DNA of 64,000 bases from Roridomyces roridus (taxonomy: Eukaryota > Basidiomycota > Agaricomycetes > Agaricales > Mycenaceae), in NCBI GenBank assembly GCA_029378245.1, contig JARKIF010000008.1, positions 1,860,001 through 1,924,000 on the forward strand, given 5' to 3'. Shown here piece after piece: positions 23,017 through 33,646 of the stretch. Positions within the stretch are counted from its first letter, which is position 1. Each line of letters opens with the position of its first letter. Below the pieces are notes generated by a model. The model worked only from the letters and a program-made list of their open reading frames with translations. It was not told the DNA's origin and made no database searches. The position numbers and the translations under genes were made by a program.

Positions 23017-24924
23017 GGGGATGCCCGACGCAACGGTTGGAATGTTGTGGTGTCGGCCCAAGAGCTGGAAATGCTGCCGAGCGGGTTGAACATCGAAACA
23101 TTCATTCCTTATGTGCGTTCCCACGTTGCATTGGCCAACCACTCCGACCAGCTCGAAACGGTGCTTTCTTGGCCGCCGAAAAAAGCCCGCATCACTTCCG
23201 ACTCGGAGCGGCTCGCGGAATTGCTCAACTTCCCCGATGCTCTTCAACCCTCCGACATTGACAATTATTCTCATCTTCTACACGTCTTCTTGAGCCTCAG
23301 AGGCACAGGAAAAATACCAGTTCCGGACGGCGACCTGACATTGCGTAGTGTCAACGAACTGTACGATCGCTCGGTGGAATTGTTTTCTTTGGCCTTGCAG
23401 AGTCGCCAAGAAACCACGTTTTTGCACCCCGACTTCCGCTACCTAGAGGAAGACCTGCGTTCCAAAGGTCTGCACTACGACGTCGACTGGAACGCGTTTC
23501 TTCTGTGCGCGAGGACCGTCCATCAGGATTCTACAATTCGGCGACTCCCTGAAGACGAAATCATGCCGAGGGCCCAGGCCGTTTTCGACTTTTACAATTC
23601 CGGACTACCCAATCTCATCATGGGGCAAGCTCCGAAATGGAGGGAGCTCAACGGGTTGAATTTTATTCCCCGTGATTTACGCCGGAGTACGTCGTCGACA
23701 TACGATGTTGAATCATATTGTGCAAGTCTCCCTCAAATTGTCACGCCAGGCCAGATCCTGCAAAGCAAATTCGAGGCAGTGGCCTGGTCGCAACGCGCCT
23801 TGTTCAGAGACACACCTACCGCCAATCTGCTAGCTCTGAACTCGACCCTCGGAGTCCCAACTGTGGCCGAAGTGGCAAGTTATCACGATTGATCGCTGGT
23901 TCGGATATTGACGCTCCTTTACAGGTCGAACATCTCAAGGTTTTGGCTCTTAAAGTCGCACCCGAACATCCCAGGAATCGGTCTTTGCTGCACCAGCTAC
24001 GCTCTACATACGACTGGCTGCAAAACAACAAAGAAGCGGCCAAGGTGTACCTCCGAGTTTCAGACGCACTGTTCTTGAATGTCGATGACCCAGAAAGCGA
24101 CCCTTGGGAATGGCGCCCCGCAGGACAACTGCTGTTCAACGCGCAGTGGGATTATCCTGAGACTGGCTGCTTCAAAGCCCGCGGGTTCTTGCAGCCGTAC
24201 CGCAGCCTTCTACTGGCAGCAGGCGCAAAAGAGATATCCGACGTCGCTTTCGAGCGTAAAGAACGGGTGGACCCTGATAAGTTACGCACGGCGTTCAACG
24301 CCATGCGCAGCCAAGGCCAATTCACTGATGTGCTGCTCATGCCCGTTCGTGTCTCGGAAGGCGAAAAGATCGATGAATCAGAGCTTTGGGCTCATTCGGC
24401 CTTCCTGGTGGCAGCCATTCCCCATGTACGAGAGGCGCGTGATGGTTGGAAGGAGGGCACATCGGCCCAACATCCCTTTCCTGGGAGTTATTTCGGAGCG
24501 CGTGCGGTTCTTGGTGAGCAATTTCATAATCAAGACTTGGAAGTCCAGATACTGACTGTGGGCCAAAGACTTTATCTACACAGGTAAAATCCACCAAGAG
24601 CCGAACGAGGGGGACGATGGACATATGACGTTCCTGTGTGATTTGCGCGAGCTGCTCGAAGTTGCCGATGAGTGGGATATGGCGGACCTCAAGGATGAGA
24701 TAGGTGGGCTTGTCGAATTTTGGAAGCTGCTGTTGCCAGATACGTATCGGGAGAGTGAGTTTCTACCATTCCGAAACCGATGGCTGAGCTGATTGTTTCC
24801 AGTCCTCGCAGACGCCGAGAAATACCGAGCCACGTCGCTCGAGAAGTACTGCAGAGAGTGGGCGAGCAAGAACCTGGATTTGTTGACGATGGAAGTTGAA
24901 GAAGATGCCGAGGACGAGGTGTAG
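23017..24924 (+). CDS. Sacsin-like protein, 3' part with BTB-like C-terminus
   Basis: Continuation of the split gene. Directly after the AT duplication the frame reads GDARRNGWNVVVSAQELEML, in phase with LPLWH before the element. It continues through YSHLLHVFLSLRG and LRSVNELYDRSVELFSL, uses a GC-AG intron at 23875-23924 to join VPTVAEV to VEHLKVLALKVAP, and ends with a BTB/POZ-like segment (QFTDVLLMPV, ELWAHSAFLVAAIPHVR, DLRELLEVADEWDMADL). Two more GT-AG introns join VLGKIHQEP and YREILADAEKY. The stop is TAG 24922-24924. As it stands this part lacks its own promoter and start, so it is likely silent unless the insertion is excised or spliced out. Confidence 0.8.
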
Positions 24925-25235
24925 TGTAGCATGTATCAGTTGTGAAAACATGGTCAGGGTCCAAGCCGGTTTGATGAGCAACACTGCATCATGATCATCC
25001 TCCTTCTCGTAGCAAACTGGAATTTCATTGGCCGAATAACCATGGAGCCCCAGGGCGCTTTGTGGCAAATCAGAAAGAGCTACATGCGGTCTATGTATGA
25101 GGATTAGATACAGTCGTATAGGTATTATGGGCGCGGCCCTCCAGTTTTTAAGAAGAAAGCATATGTGGTGAAAGAAACCGACCAGTCAGTCATTCATCCG
25201 AGTCTCCCCAACTCAAGCATATTTCATTGAGGGGT
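24925..25235. other. Short intergenic region, nothing recognised
   Basis: About 310 bp between the sacsin-like 3' end and the stop of the LAMTOR1-like gene. The two genes are convergent, so this holds two terminators at most. Confidence 0.4.
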
Positions 25236-26046
25236 TCAAAGGTGGGGCTTGGAGCAGGCACCGTAATGGTCTAATGAAGGGTGAGATCGGCATTGTATCA
25301 AAGGAGGCGTAATAGGACGTACAGGGGGACTGTCGGGTACTGAAACGCCTTGGGTGCCCGGAGGACGCGTGTTTGGTCGTTCGGTAGACGATTGGGAGCC
25401 GTAGGCGCGATGTCTCGGTCGTCCGACGCGCTGCGGTAGAGTGGCGTTGACGAGGCGAACATTTAGGACGGGTTCTGGTGGGAGTGCTTCTAGCGGATTC
25501 CGAGGACGAGAGATGGAGCGCGACGAGCCCGAGGGATTACTCCCCGAGTCTAAAGGCGAGGGAGGGGCTCGGAGCTGCACCGTCAAAGGCTCCAATGCCG
25601 AGAACGCGACAGCGGCGTGGTCGCGGTGTGCATTGGACAGAGAAACGGAGCGAGAGAGAGAAGGGTTAGGCGTTATGACGCGGTTGTGCAGATTGAAAGG
25701 GATTTGTGAATTAACATTGACCATTTTTCTGCGGAAAAAATCAAAAAGAAGACGGGGGTAGAAAGTGTGGGTGACTCACCGCTCCTTGGCGCGCACAATA
25801 GTCAGTAGTCGTTCCTGCATTCTTTCATTGTCCGTGTAGCCAGCATGGACGATCGTGCTGTAAAACAAATGAGCTCGCTTGAGCTCGCTTGCACAAGACA
25901 GGTGTGCACAAGACAGGTGGAATGCAAACGCACGGATTTTGCTCAATGTCGGACGGTATGAGGTGCGTGGTCTCGTTGACATCCTCTGCCAGACGCACTG
26001 GGCGACGTTGGCCGCAACAGCAGAAGAGAGTAAAGAGAGAGGACAT
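25236..26046 (-). CDS. LAMTOR1/Ego1-like endolysosomal adaptor (tentative)
   Basis: Three exons (26046-25934, 25857-25780, 25728-25236) give 227 residues with an exact frame. The start MSSLFTLFCCCGQRRP has a Cys triplet suited to lipidation, then NETTHLIPSDIEQNP. The second exon reads TIVHAGYTDNERMQERLLTI, spliced as RAKERKMVNVNSQIPFNLHN. This layout matches what I recall of fungal LAMTOR1-type Ragulator/EGO subunits, which anchor Rag GTPases at the vacuole for TOR signalling. The C-terminal 150 residues are disordered and Pro/Ser-rich. The family assignment rests on the N-terminal half only; an unrelated lipid-anchored protein is possible. Confidence 0.6.
25871..25920. repeat. Two adjacent micro-duplications inside an intron
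   Basis: GAGCTCGCTT occurs twice in tandem (25871-25890), followed at once by a near-perfect 15-bp tandem pair starting GCACAAGACAGG (25891-25920). Both lie in intron 1 of the LAMTOR1-like gene and make up two thirds of it. Confidence 0.9.
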
Positions 26047-26119
26047 GCGGCATCATGGTGCCCTGGCAGTGCTAAAATGTTGGTTTGATTGGCAGCAATG
26101 ACCGTTTCTAACACGACCA

Positions 26120-27319
26120 ATGCTCACCGATACTCTTCCGACCAACTGGTCCTACGTCTCAGAGGGTGGCGAATCCATCGTCTTCTCCTACAAGGGCCCC
26201 GATAACCCACTATACACTGGCACTGTTCTTCGTCTCAGGAAATGCTCCTTGACCAACCGGAATCCGCCGAATGCCGAGGCAGTCGTTTTCCACGAAGAAA
26301 TTATGGCACGCCTGATTGACCCAACTTTTCTTCCAAAAATACAGCATGTTCACGTCGGGCAAGGCGCTGAGCTGTGGCTGAACGCATTAGCTGCTCTCTG
26401 TGAGCCGCAACGCCCCTTGGAACGTAAACGAACCGACCGCATCGACTCGAGATGTCAGAATGCTGCGCTTGCGACGGACCTGGTGGGTTGTGAAGCACTG
26501 ACCATCGAAATCAAGGTGCGTCTTTCCCTTCAACCCGCTCTTTTACTCATTTTATGCAGCCAAAGTGGGGCTTCTTGCCCTCTCCGACCCATCTTTCGGA
26601 GGCTACCCAGCCCATAAAGACTCGTACCTGTCGATTTTGCATGCATTCACATCTCAAGGCGCAGCCTTCGTCCTTCTGCCCCCTCGACCTATACTCCGGG
26701 GAAGAATGTCGCATCAAGAAGGCTTTGGAGGGCTTGTGGGAGGTGTGGCTGGACAGCGACGGCGCTATAAACAACTTTAGAGTTTTCGTGCATGGAAAGA
26801 GGATTAGCAGCGAAGAGGTATGTTTTTTTCATCTCGAACAGGTTCTCTTCTAAGTATCCACAGAGTTCCTCCATTTCCAAAGAAGCTACGATATCCGCGT
26901 TACTCGGGATCCTCACAACCAGCCCCGTTCTCCGTACCCTTTCTCGGCTCCAGCGCACCCTCGACGCGCTCGATATCGAGGGCCTTGCTACTCTTTGGAA
27001 TGCCGCCGACGTCGGTGGCAATCCCACAGTCTCAGAATGGCACGAATTCATCACGTCCTACCTCTCATCTCCCAATGCGCCTCCGCCCGCTACACCTGAA
27101 CACCTACGCTACCACGTACTCGCGTACCTCCTCTCCGCGACGTTCAAAGACTGCTCGATCATCGTAGGCATCGCCAGCCGCACTGTGACAGTCATCGACC
27201 TGGCGCTAAAGAGTATCGACCGGCTGAGCAAGTGGGAGCAGCTCGACCGGGAGATTCTCAGCGCATATGCAGCGGTGCCGGTACAGGATAGAAAGATCTG
27301 CGTTGACGCGGCGATATAA
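26120..27319 (+). CDS. IPK1: Inositol-pentakisphosphate 2-kinase (IPK1)
   Basis: Makes phytate (InsP6) from Ins(1,3,4,5,6)P5 using ATP. Three exons: 26120-26515, 26560-26817 and 26864-27319, for 369 residues. Family landmarks are WSYVSEGGESIVFSY near residue 10 (nucleotide-binding loop), TVLRLRK, and the hallmark EIKPKWGFLPSP made by the first splice junction, followed by TRTCRFCMHSHLK and FCPLDLYSG. Both introns are standard GT-AG (44 and 46 nt). The C-terminal helical part has the catalytic-domain features IVGIASRTV and IDLALKSID. The start gives MLTDTLPTNW, a usual spacing to the EGG loop. It is convergent with the next gene, with stops 11 bp apart. Confidence 0.92.
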
Positions 27320-27330
27320 AAACATCTAAT

Positions 27331-28818
27331 TCAATTCACGACTACACTACCAGACGGCCTTTCGTTTGCTCTTTGATTCACCGTGTGTAGGAGATCCTGG
27401 AGCATGGCTTCGTTGTCACCGTCGCTCCAGTGGTAATTTCCCGCAAACCCGTCAAATCCCGTGTTTCCAGCGGTGGGTGTGGTGCAATCCTCCTCTTCCT
27501 CCTCATCGGGTGGGAAAATGGCGTCAGTTTCCTCGTCGATTTCCCCCTCGGCGTCCACGTCCGGATCCTCCTCATCTGGCGGGAAGATGGAATCATCAAT
27601 CTCAGCCGTCTGTGCTGCTCCTCCTGCGTCCACATTCCCAGTCTCTACACCGAGATTCTCGGGGCCCGGGAACGCGTCGTCCCCACCAGGTCCATTATCG
27701 GTATCCCACTTGCTCTGCTCCACTTGTATGAATTCGAAACTTTCAAATTGAAAGTCGACAGCATCGTTTGCTGGCCAGTTGGGTAGTTCTTGTGCGTTTA
27801 CATGAACGACGGGTGGTGGCGGGGCTACTGCGTGCATATGCAAGTCCACTCGTTGTGCAGACCCAGACGTAGTGGATCGCATCCTCTCCGGTCTACCGTC
27901 TCCGACGATGTAGTTTGACCAGCGGATTGGTGGGGCAGGCCTAATCCCCGGTGTAGGCGTTTGCAAGTCATTGCGCCTACTCGCTGATTTGGTGTTAGTA
28001 ACGGGAAGTCCTCGGGCGTCTCGCGTGAGGGCCGTTGCCAGAGCCTGACACACCGGCAAGCCTTGGAGTTGCTCGCGCCACACTTTGCTGTACGTTGGGT
28101 TGTTGGCGTCCATTCCCCGCTGCCGTTGAGGAGGACGGTGTGAGCGCCGTGGAGTTGTATCGAGGCCTCCAGACGAGGAGCAAGATTGGGCTCGTGGAGG
28201 TAGTTGGTTGGGTGTTGCGGGGGCTGGTTGCAGGAAACTGGTCGATTGGGAAACTTGGATGGGGTTCTGGGGTTGGGGTTGTTGGTGCGAGAGTGGCTGA
28301 GGCTGAGGTGTGCTCATGGAGGGCGCCTGGGCGTGGCCCTGCTTAGAGCGCGCCGGGGCTGCAGCTACTTGTCTGCTGCGGATGGTCACCGGCTTTCCAT
28401 GGCTATTGAACAAGCCCCAGTTCATCTCGAGATTCTCGAACAGACTCGTGCGCAAGTCTTCGAACGTTTCAGGGACACGGAGGCTCCGCTCCTTGGCCAA
28501 GGCAACGCAAGCCTCTGTCCCGTAGTGTTCGTTGCGCGTTTGGAATCCGGGGAATCTTGTCACGGTGAGTTGTTGTGCCACTTTCGTGGATTTGGATAGA
28601 GTTTCTTACCTTTCGAAGCATGTAGGACAGTACGCGTACGACAATTTGCGTTTTGCGGCTGGCTCTGGATCGTCGACCTCCGCCTCGGGTTGTCGTTTCC
28701 GTTTACCCTTGCGGTCATTGCTGTTGTTGGGGAGAGTGGCGGCTCCCGCTGCTTGTTGTACGGGAAGGGCGGGCTGGGTATAGGAGGGACCTTGTCCTGA
28801 AGATCCCGGTTGCGACAT
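27331..28818 (-). CDS. Uncharacterised protein with a possible CCHC finger and acidic tail
   Basis: ATG 28818 (MSQPGSSGQGPSYTQ). After a basic NLS-like stretch (RKGKRKRQ) exon 1 ends in LSYAYCPTCFER. A 54-nt intron joins it to FPGFQTRNEHYGTEACVAL, creating C-x2-C-x12-H-x5-C, which could bind zinc. The middle is Gln/Pro-rich and disordered. Near the C-terminus the motif IFPPDEE occurs twice in an acidic setting, and the end has YHWSDGDNEAMLQDLLHTV. No named family is recognised. The NLS, putative finger and acidic tail suggest a nuclear protein, by inference only. Confidence 0.7.
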
Positions 28819-29363
28819 TGAGGAACAAATTGAGTAGGTGGATTGGATGATAGAGGTGAAAGAGGACCAAGAAAGAAAGAAGAGCGAGTTTTGATGATGC
28901 CAAACGCCCAAGCGCCCACTGCCCGTTGCTCGGACCCTTCGGCGGTCATTTCTTGTCCGGCGTACACACGGGCGGGACCATGTATTTTATTGTTTCTGAA
29001 AACAGGAACAAAAAAACACTTTATTATTCACATTCGATAATGGCAACGGAGAGTAATTGTTCTTTACCGGGACTGGCGCGTCGAAGCAGGTCGAAGGTCG
29101 AGGAAACCACCTGCCGAAAAATTGAGCTCCGCGTTCGACTCCGCTGATGTTGATCGCACCTCTTTCTCTCAGAACCATCAACTGCACACTTGCGCTCAGC
29201 TCTTTGAAGACCAACCCTGAAATGGACCGGTTTCGGCAAACCCACATACCGCAGGCCCAAGCGCAATCAAAATGGGCCTACGCTTTGGCCTTGGAGGACA
29301 ATGGTCCCAAGCGCATCAACGCTATATAGGCGACGGGCCATTCCAGCTCTAATCCACACTCCC
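28819..29363. other. Divergent intergenic region, no gene seen
   Basis: 545 bp between the start codons of the finger-like protein and the kinase. A small open frame at 29222 is not supported by any similarity. Confidence 0.4.
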
Positions 29364-30713
29364 ATGGCGCCCATCCGCACGATTCCCTCCATCCGCTTGC
29401 CCGACTCCAAAATTCCTGCACATGTGCGACCGCCGATTGGATACAACCATAAAAGAGTCGTGGATGGTATTCAATTTGGTGCCAGATTCAAAGCCAACTT
29501 CAAACACGACAAGCGTCCAGTGAGTTCATCTATGCACCTGGATGTGCGTATTTAAACGGATTTTAGCGTAAACGCGTAAACGGTCTGCGTCCGGAGGACC
29601 CCAGAGGCCCTCCTCCGAAGCTCAGTGATCTCGAACTGGTGAAGATGCTTGGTGCGTTATTCCACTTGAAACAACAGGAGAACGTCTAACGTTTCTTGCA
29701 GGCAAAGGCGGGAACGGACAAGTCATCCTCGTTCGGACCAAGGCATCCACAGTCTTTGCCCTCAAATCGGTCAGAAAGAAACAGCTCCGCACCTTTGACA
29801 TGGACCCCAACCCTTCCGAACGCGACAACGAGCGGTCCATCCTAGTGCACATGGAATGGAACCCGTTCGTCACCGGCGTGTTGCAAGCGTTCCACGACGA
29901 CCGGAACGTCTACATGATGCTCGAGTACAGCCCGTGCGGGTCGCTGGACGAATTCATCGGCCGCCCGTTCGCCACCGCCCACGCTTTATTCTACTTTGCC
30001 AACATCGTCTGTGGGCTCGAATTTCTGGAAAAGTTGGACATCATCCACCGCGACCTCAAGCCCGGCAACATCCTCGTCGGCCCAGACGGGTACCTCCAGC
30101 TCTGTGATTTCGGAACGGCGGAATTCACACCTGCTCCTGGGGATGGGACCACCGCCGAGGACTGGATCAACCAGGGCACCGCGCCATACCAGTCTCCAGA
30201 GTGTTTCGGTCTCAAGCGTCAGCCCTCAAACATGCGTTTGGGCGCTGCGATCGACTGGTGGGCTGCAGGCGTCACCTTGTTCGAGATGTTGACGGGCAAA
30301 CTACCGTTTCCACTTCCCGCCGGCCACGTTTCTGGCGCGGCCATGGACAGTGAGGGATGCACGATGATTTGGGAGCAAATCATGGCTGGGCCTCCGAGAT
30401 GGCCAGCCCGCGTGTCGCCTCCGCGGAATCTTGGGTCGCTGTTGATGGGATTGCTGACTATTGACGCGAACGAACGTCTGGGCGCCGGTGGTGCCATCGA
30501 GGTCAGGCGCCATCCGTGGCTGGCTGCTGTTGACTGGAACAAGATGTGGCGGAAGCGTTACATCGTGAGTTCTGTTGCGTCTTTCTATTTCGCGGTACTA
30601 ACTCCTCCGTCTGTCAGCCTCCACGCTTTGTAACGCCCAAGCAACCGGACTTTCTTCCTGCTCGGGGAGTGGAGCCAAAACATTTCCTTGGACTCCGCGT
30701 GGCGACGAGGTAG
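29364..30713 (+). CDS. AGC-type serine/threonine protein kinase
   Basis: Four exons (29364-29519, 29567-29651, 29702-30564, 30618-30713) give 399 residues exactly in frame. The short N-terminus MAPIRTIPSIRLPDSKIP leads to the kinase domain: glycine loop MLGKGGNGQVILV (formed across intron 2), FALKSVRKK (ATP-anchoring Lys), NPFVTGVLQAFHDD, HRDLKPGNIL (catalytic loop), DFGTAEF (Mg loop), GTAPYQSPE (APE variant SPE) and DWWAAGVTLFEMLTG. The tail PPRFVTPKQPDFLPARG is short and I see no clear C-terminal hydrophobic motif, so it is not a canonical PKA/PKC-like AGC kinase. The insert AEFTPAPGDGTTAEDW in the activation segment is long. Upstream regulator unknown. Confidence 0.85.
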
Positions 30714-31302
30714 ACTGCTATTGTACTAATGATCTTATTGTATACCTTGGAGTCCTTGTATTCAATGACAATGACACCCACACGCCGTCTCTTGACACGA
30801 GTCTTTTTGTTCTTTCGTCGTGCTGTAACCACCTGTCCAAGCAAGTCTTATTGTTCTTTTACTGCGCGCCTATCAAGAAGAGAATTGAAACGGGTATCCT
30901 TCCTGAAATGTACCGACGCCGGGCACAGCACGCGTGTCGAGTCCCCTTGAGGAAATTGTCAAGACTGAATGTAATCTTTATGCAATTTAATTTATACTGC
31001 TGGCTATCGTACGAAGTCGCTACTGCACATGAAGGTCGTCCTTGTGGAAGCAAGTATGTATACGGCTGGAAGAATTAAGCTCGTGATGGAATGGGTGTTT
31101 CTCGTAGCACGATGCATTGAGGGAGGGATTTGAGACGCGCTCAAAAACCAAAAAACGAAATGAAACGAAAATGTCGAAATACCGAAGGGAGTGTGGGTGG
31201 CCCGGAGGCGAGAGGCGGACGGAATGAATAATGATAATGCGAAGGATGTGATGGATGGATATGTACAGAGCGTCAAACGCTCGGGATGCTGGGAACAACA
31301 CC
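30714..31302. other. Convergent intergenic region, no gene seen
   Basis: 589 bp between the stops of the kinase and the BTB-like gene. Open frames here are short. Confidence 0.4.
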
Positions 31303-32446
31303 CTAGATGCTGTGTGCCGAAGATGTGGAGAGTGGGCGCGCCGTACGAGTCCTGCCCCGTTTCGTCCCGTCGTCGGAAGCACTATCGTCTGCGGCTGAGG
31401 CAATCGCAGCCTGCAGATCGATCTTGGCAACGGGTGACACCTCCTCGTCCTCCTCGTCGTCGGAATAGTATACAGTCTCGGCGTCATCGTCGTCATCGCC
31501 GTCATCGTCAGACACCTCCTCCTCGTCGGCGGTCTGCAGCCAATTCCCATACCACCGCCCGAGGAAGACCTTGATGTCCGAGGACAAGCCGAGGTATTCG
31601 ACGTTTCGCGCGATGCCCTCCCACTCGATCGAGCCGTCGTTGAGGCTGTCCTCGATATACGACGTGCTTCCAAAGTACATCCAGTGCACGAGGAGGTGGA
31701 TCGACGACGGGTCGGGAATGGGCAGGAAGAGGATCGGGTGGTCGGGTGAGCATGGCATTAGCCGTGGAAGGCGGTTGGCGGGGACGGTGAACTGCCCCGA
31801 GGGGCCGCTCTGCGTTGGCGCTTGTGAAAGGGAAGCGCTGCTGATGAGATCGAGCGAGGAGGCGCCGCTGAACAGGCCCCGAAGGAAGGTAGAGTGCGCG
31901 GACAAGTAGTCAACATGCAACTAGGATAAATAAATGAGAAGATGAACGAAAGGAGGGAATATGTGATGCACCTTCAACGATATTCGGGGCACATGATTCA
32001 GAGCAGGCTCTGTAACCCGACGACCCAGGCCCGGGTCACTCGACATGGAGAATGCGGGTGCATCGACAGGGAAAGTAGATCCAGCCTTGCCGCGTGGATA
32101 AGGTACTGGAATAACTGGAAGCTGGTGAGAGATGAACTGGAAAGATGAAAAAAGAGGACATACCGAGGGTGCAGTCAGCTGTATCTGGCTTGTCCCAATA
32201 TTGCGGCGCGAGATTATGAAGTTGATTGATAATGTAGTCGACGGGCACGCCAGCGAGCGAAGGAGGAGGAAAGGCTCTGGCGGCAAATAAAGAGGCGGTG
32301 TCGATGGGGTTGGAAGGTTTCAAAGGCGGGGACAATGAGGCGCCAGACCTGCAGCGGGGCATTTTGGACTGGGAAGATTGAAGAGCGTCCGGAAGCGCGT
32401 GGTTTTTAAGTTGGGTGTCGAGCTTGATGTTATTGTCTAGCGCCAT
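31303..32446 (-). CDS. BTB-like / Clp1-like basidiomycete protein
   Basis: Three exons (32446-32164, 32114-31972, 31920-31303) give 347 residues in exact frame with 49- and 51-nt introns. The N-terminus has LAGVPVDYIINQLHNLAP. The core LHVDYLSAHSTFLRGLF, PNRLPRL-type segment, DHPILFLPIPDPSS and HLLVHWMYFGSTSYIED resembles a BTB/POZ fold. The tail is strongly acidic (DDDGDDDDDAETVYYSDDEED). From memory this order resembles basidiomycete Clp1 (clampless1)-like proteins, needed for clamp-cell formation downstream of the mating-type genes; I cannot verify that here. Without a search a generic BTB-like protein is the safe reading. Confidence 0.7.
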
Positions 32447-33255
32447 GGTACGTCGGGAAGCCTGAAAAGGAAGGTGAGAGCCGAGAGAAGGGCGACGAGG
32501 GCGATACAGCCTTATACGTCCACATCTTCAATTGTGTCCAATTTCAAATCTTGACGATCAACCTTGCTTATTGTCTTTTCGATCACAGACTTCAAACTAT
32601 CCCCATATGCACTTTCCCCACCTTGAGGATACCTCCCGGCACATCTGGGATGGACAGGACACATGCCAAGCTGAAGCTGGATGCGAGAGCGGTTGCTTCA
32701 AGACGTGCGAGCGAGGACACGGCGGCTGGCAGCAGTTTTGGAAACGAAGCGCGCGGGCCCCGCACTTGGCAATCGAGAAAACAAGACAAGAATTCAGTAA
32801 ATCAAAACAATTAGATCGAGGTTCACCGTTTTTCACCGACAAAAGAAACAATTGAGGCAAAGGCGGAATCAAAAATGCAAAGACGCAGTACGAGTCATGA
32901 CGTCGAAGCTACATTCTCGCTTGATTCCTTACGTTGCATTGCATCGGGGCTCTGGAAAGATGAGGACCTCCCGCGGGACAAGTTTACAGGAGCGGCTTGG
33001 CGGGATTCGGTCCCTGTGTAACAAGGAAGAAAGGAGGGTAACCGTCATCGGACCTCAGCCTTGTGAATTGTATGGGGCGTAAATTGCTGCCACTTGGGAG
33101 GGGTTCGGACACGCAATTAAACAATAAATTGTCGTATTATTGCAGCAGCAGCTGACGACGGCGCAAATGTATGGAGGAGTAAGTTTGGGAGTGGTTGTGA
33201 GCAAGTCGTGTCGGCCATCAAAGTTTGATCTCCCGAACTCTTCTCTTTCCATGCC
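32447..33255. other. Divergent intergenic region, no gene seen
   Basis: 809 bp between start codons of the BTB-like gene and DAD3. Frames present are short and without resemblance. Confidence 0.4.
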
Positions 33256-33633
33256 ATGGACCGTGACGGTTCAGCCCCCGACATATTCGACGTAAACCCT
33301 TATGCAAATCAACCTGGTCTGTCACCCATAGAAAAAGAGGTGCTCTGGGAATACGCCAAACTCGCCGAGAATCTCAAGCTGGTATGCCGCCGGTCTTGCC
33401 ATCACCAAACTTGCCCTGAGGAGCCGCCCAGCTCAAGCAAAAGTCACGAAATCTCACTGAGCAGCCCGATACCGCCCTTCAAACGCGTCTCCGTGCCGTG
33501 GAAAGCAAGATGGGGCTTGTATTCACATTGGTCCGTAATCGTGCTTCGCACAACATTCTTCCATTTTCACAAGTATTTGCTTCAGTTCAAGGCGTCTGTG
33601 TGGGGTGTAATAAACGAACAGAGCGTCGTGTAA
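33256..33633 (+). CDS. DAD3: DASH/Dam1 complex subunit DAD3
   Basis: Small kinetochore subunit of the DASH ring that couples chromosomes to spindle microtubules. Three exons (33256-33381, 33432-33530, 33586-33633) give 90 residues. Exon 1 has NPYANQPGLSPIEKEVLWEY, exon 2 continues AKLAENLKL with LKQKSRNLTEQPDTALQTRL and ESKMGLVFTL, and exon 3 is only FKASVWGVINEQSVV. Together they match the conserved order of DAD3 along its full length. Both introns are short GT-AG (50 and 55 nt). Its stop is 13 bp from the stop of the convergent nucleotidyltransferase gene. Confidence 0.9.
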   Translation: MDRDGSAPDIFDVNPYANQPGLSPIEKEVLWEYAKLAENLKLVCRRSCHHQTCPEEPPSSSKSHEISLSSPIPPFKRVSVPWKARWGLYSHWSVIVLRTTFFHFHKYLLQFKASVWGVINEQSVV

Positions 33634-33646
33634 TGCCCAACGACCA

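Noticed and set aside
29147..29329. Small plus-strand frame beginning MDRFRQTH inside it, upstream of the kinase
   Set aside because: No splice link to the kinase exons was found and the kinase ATG at 29364 gives a complete protein.
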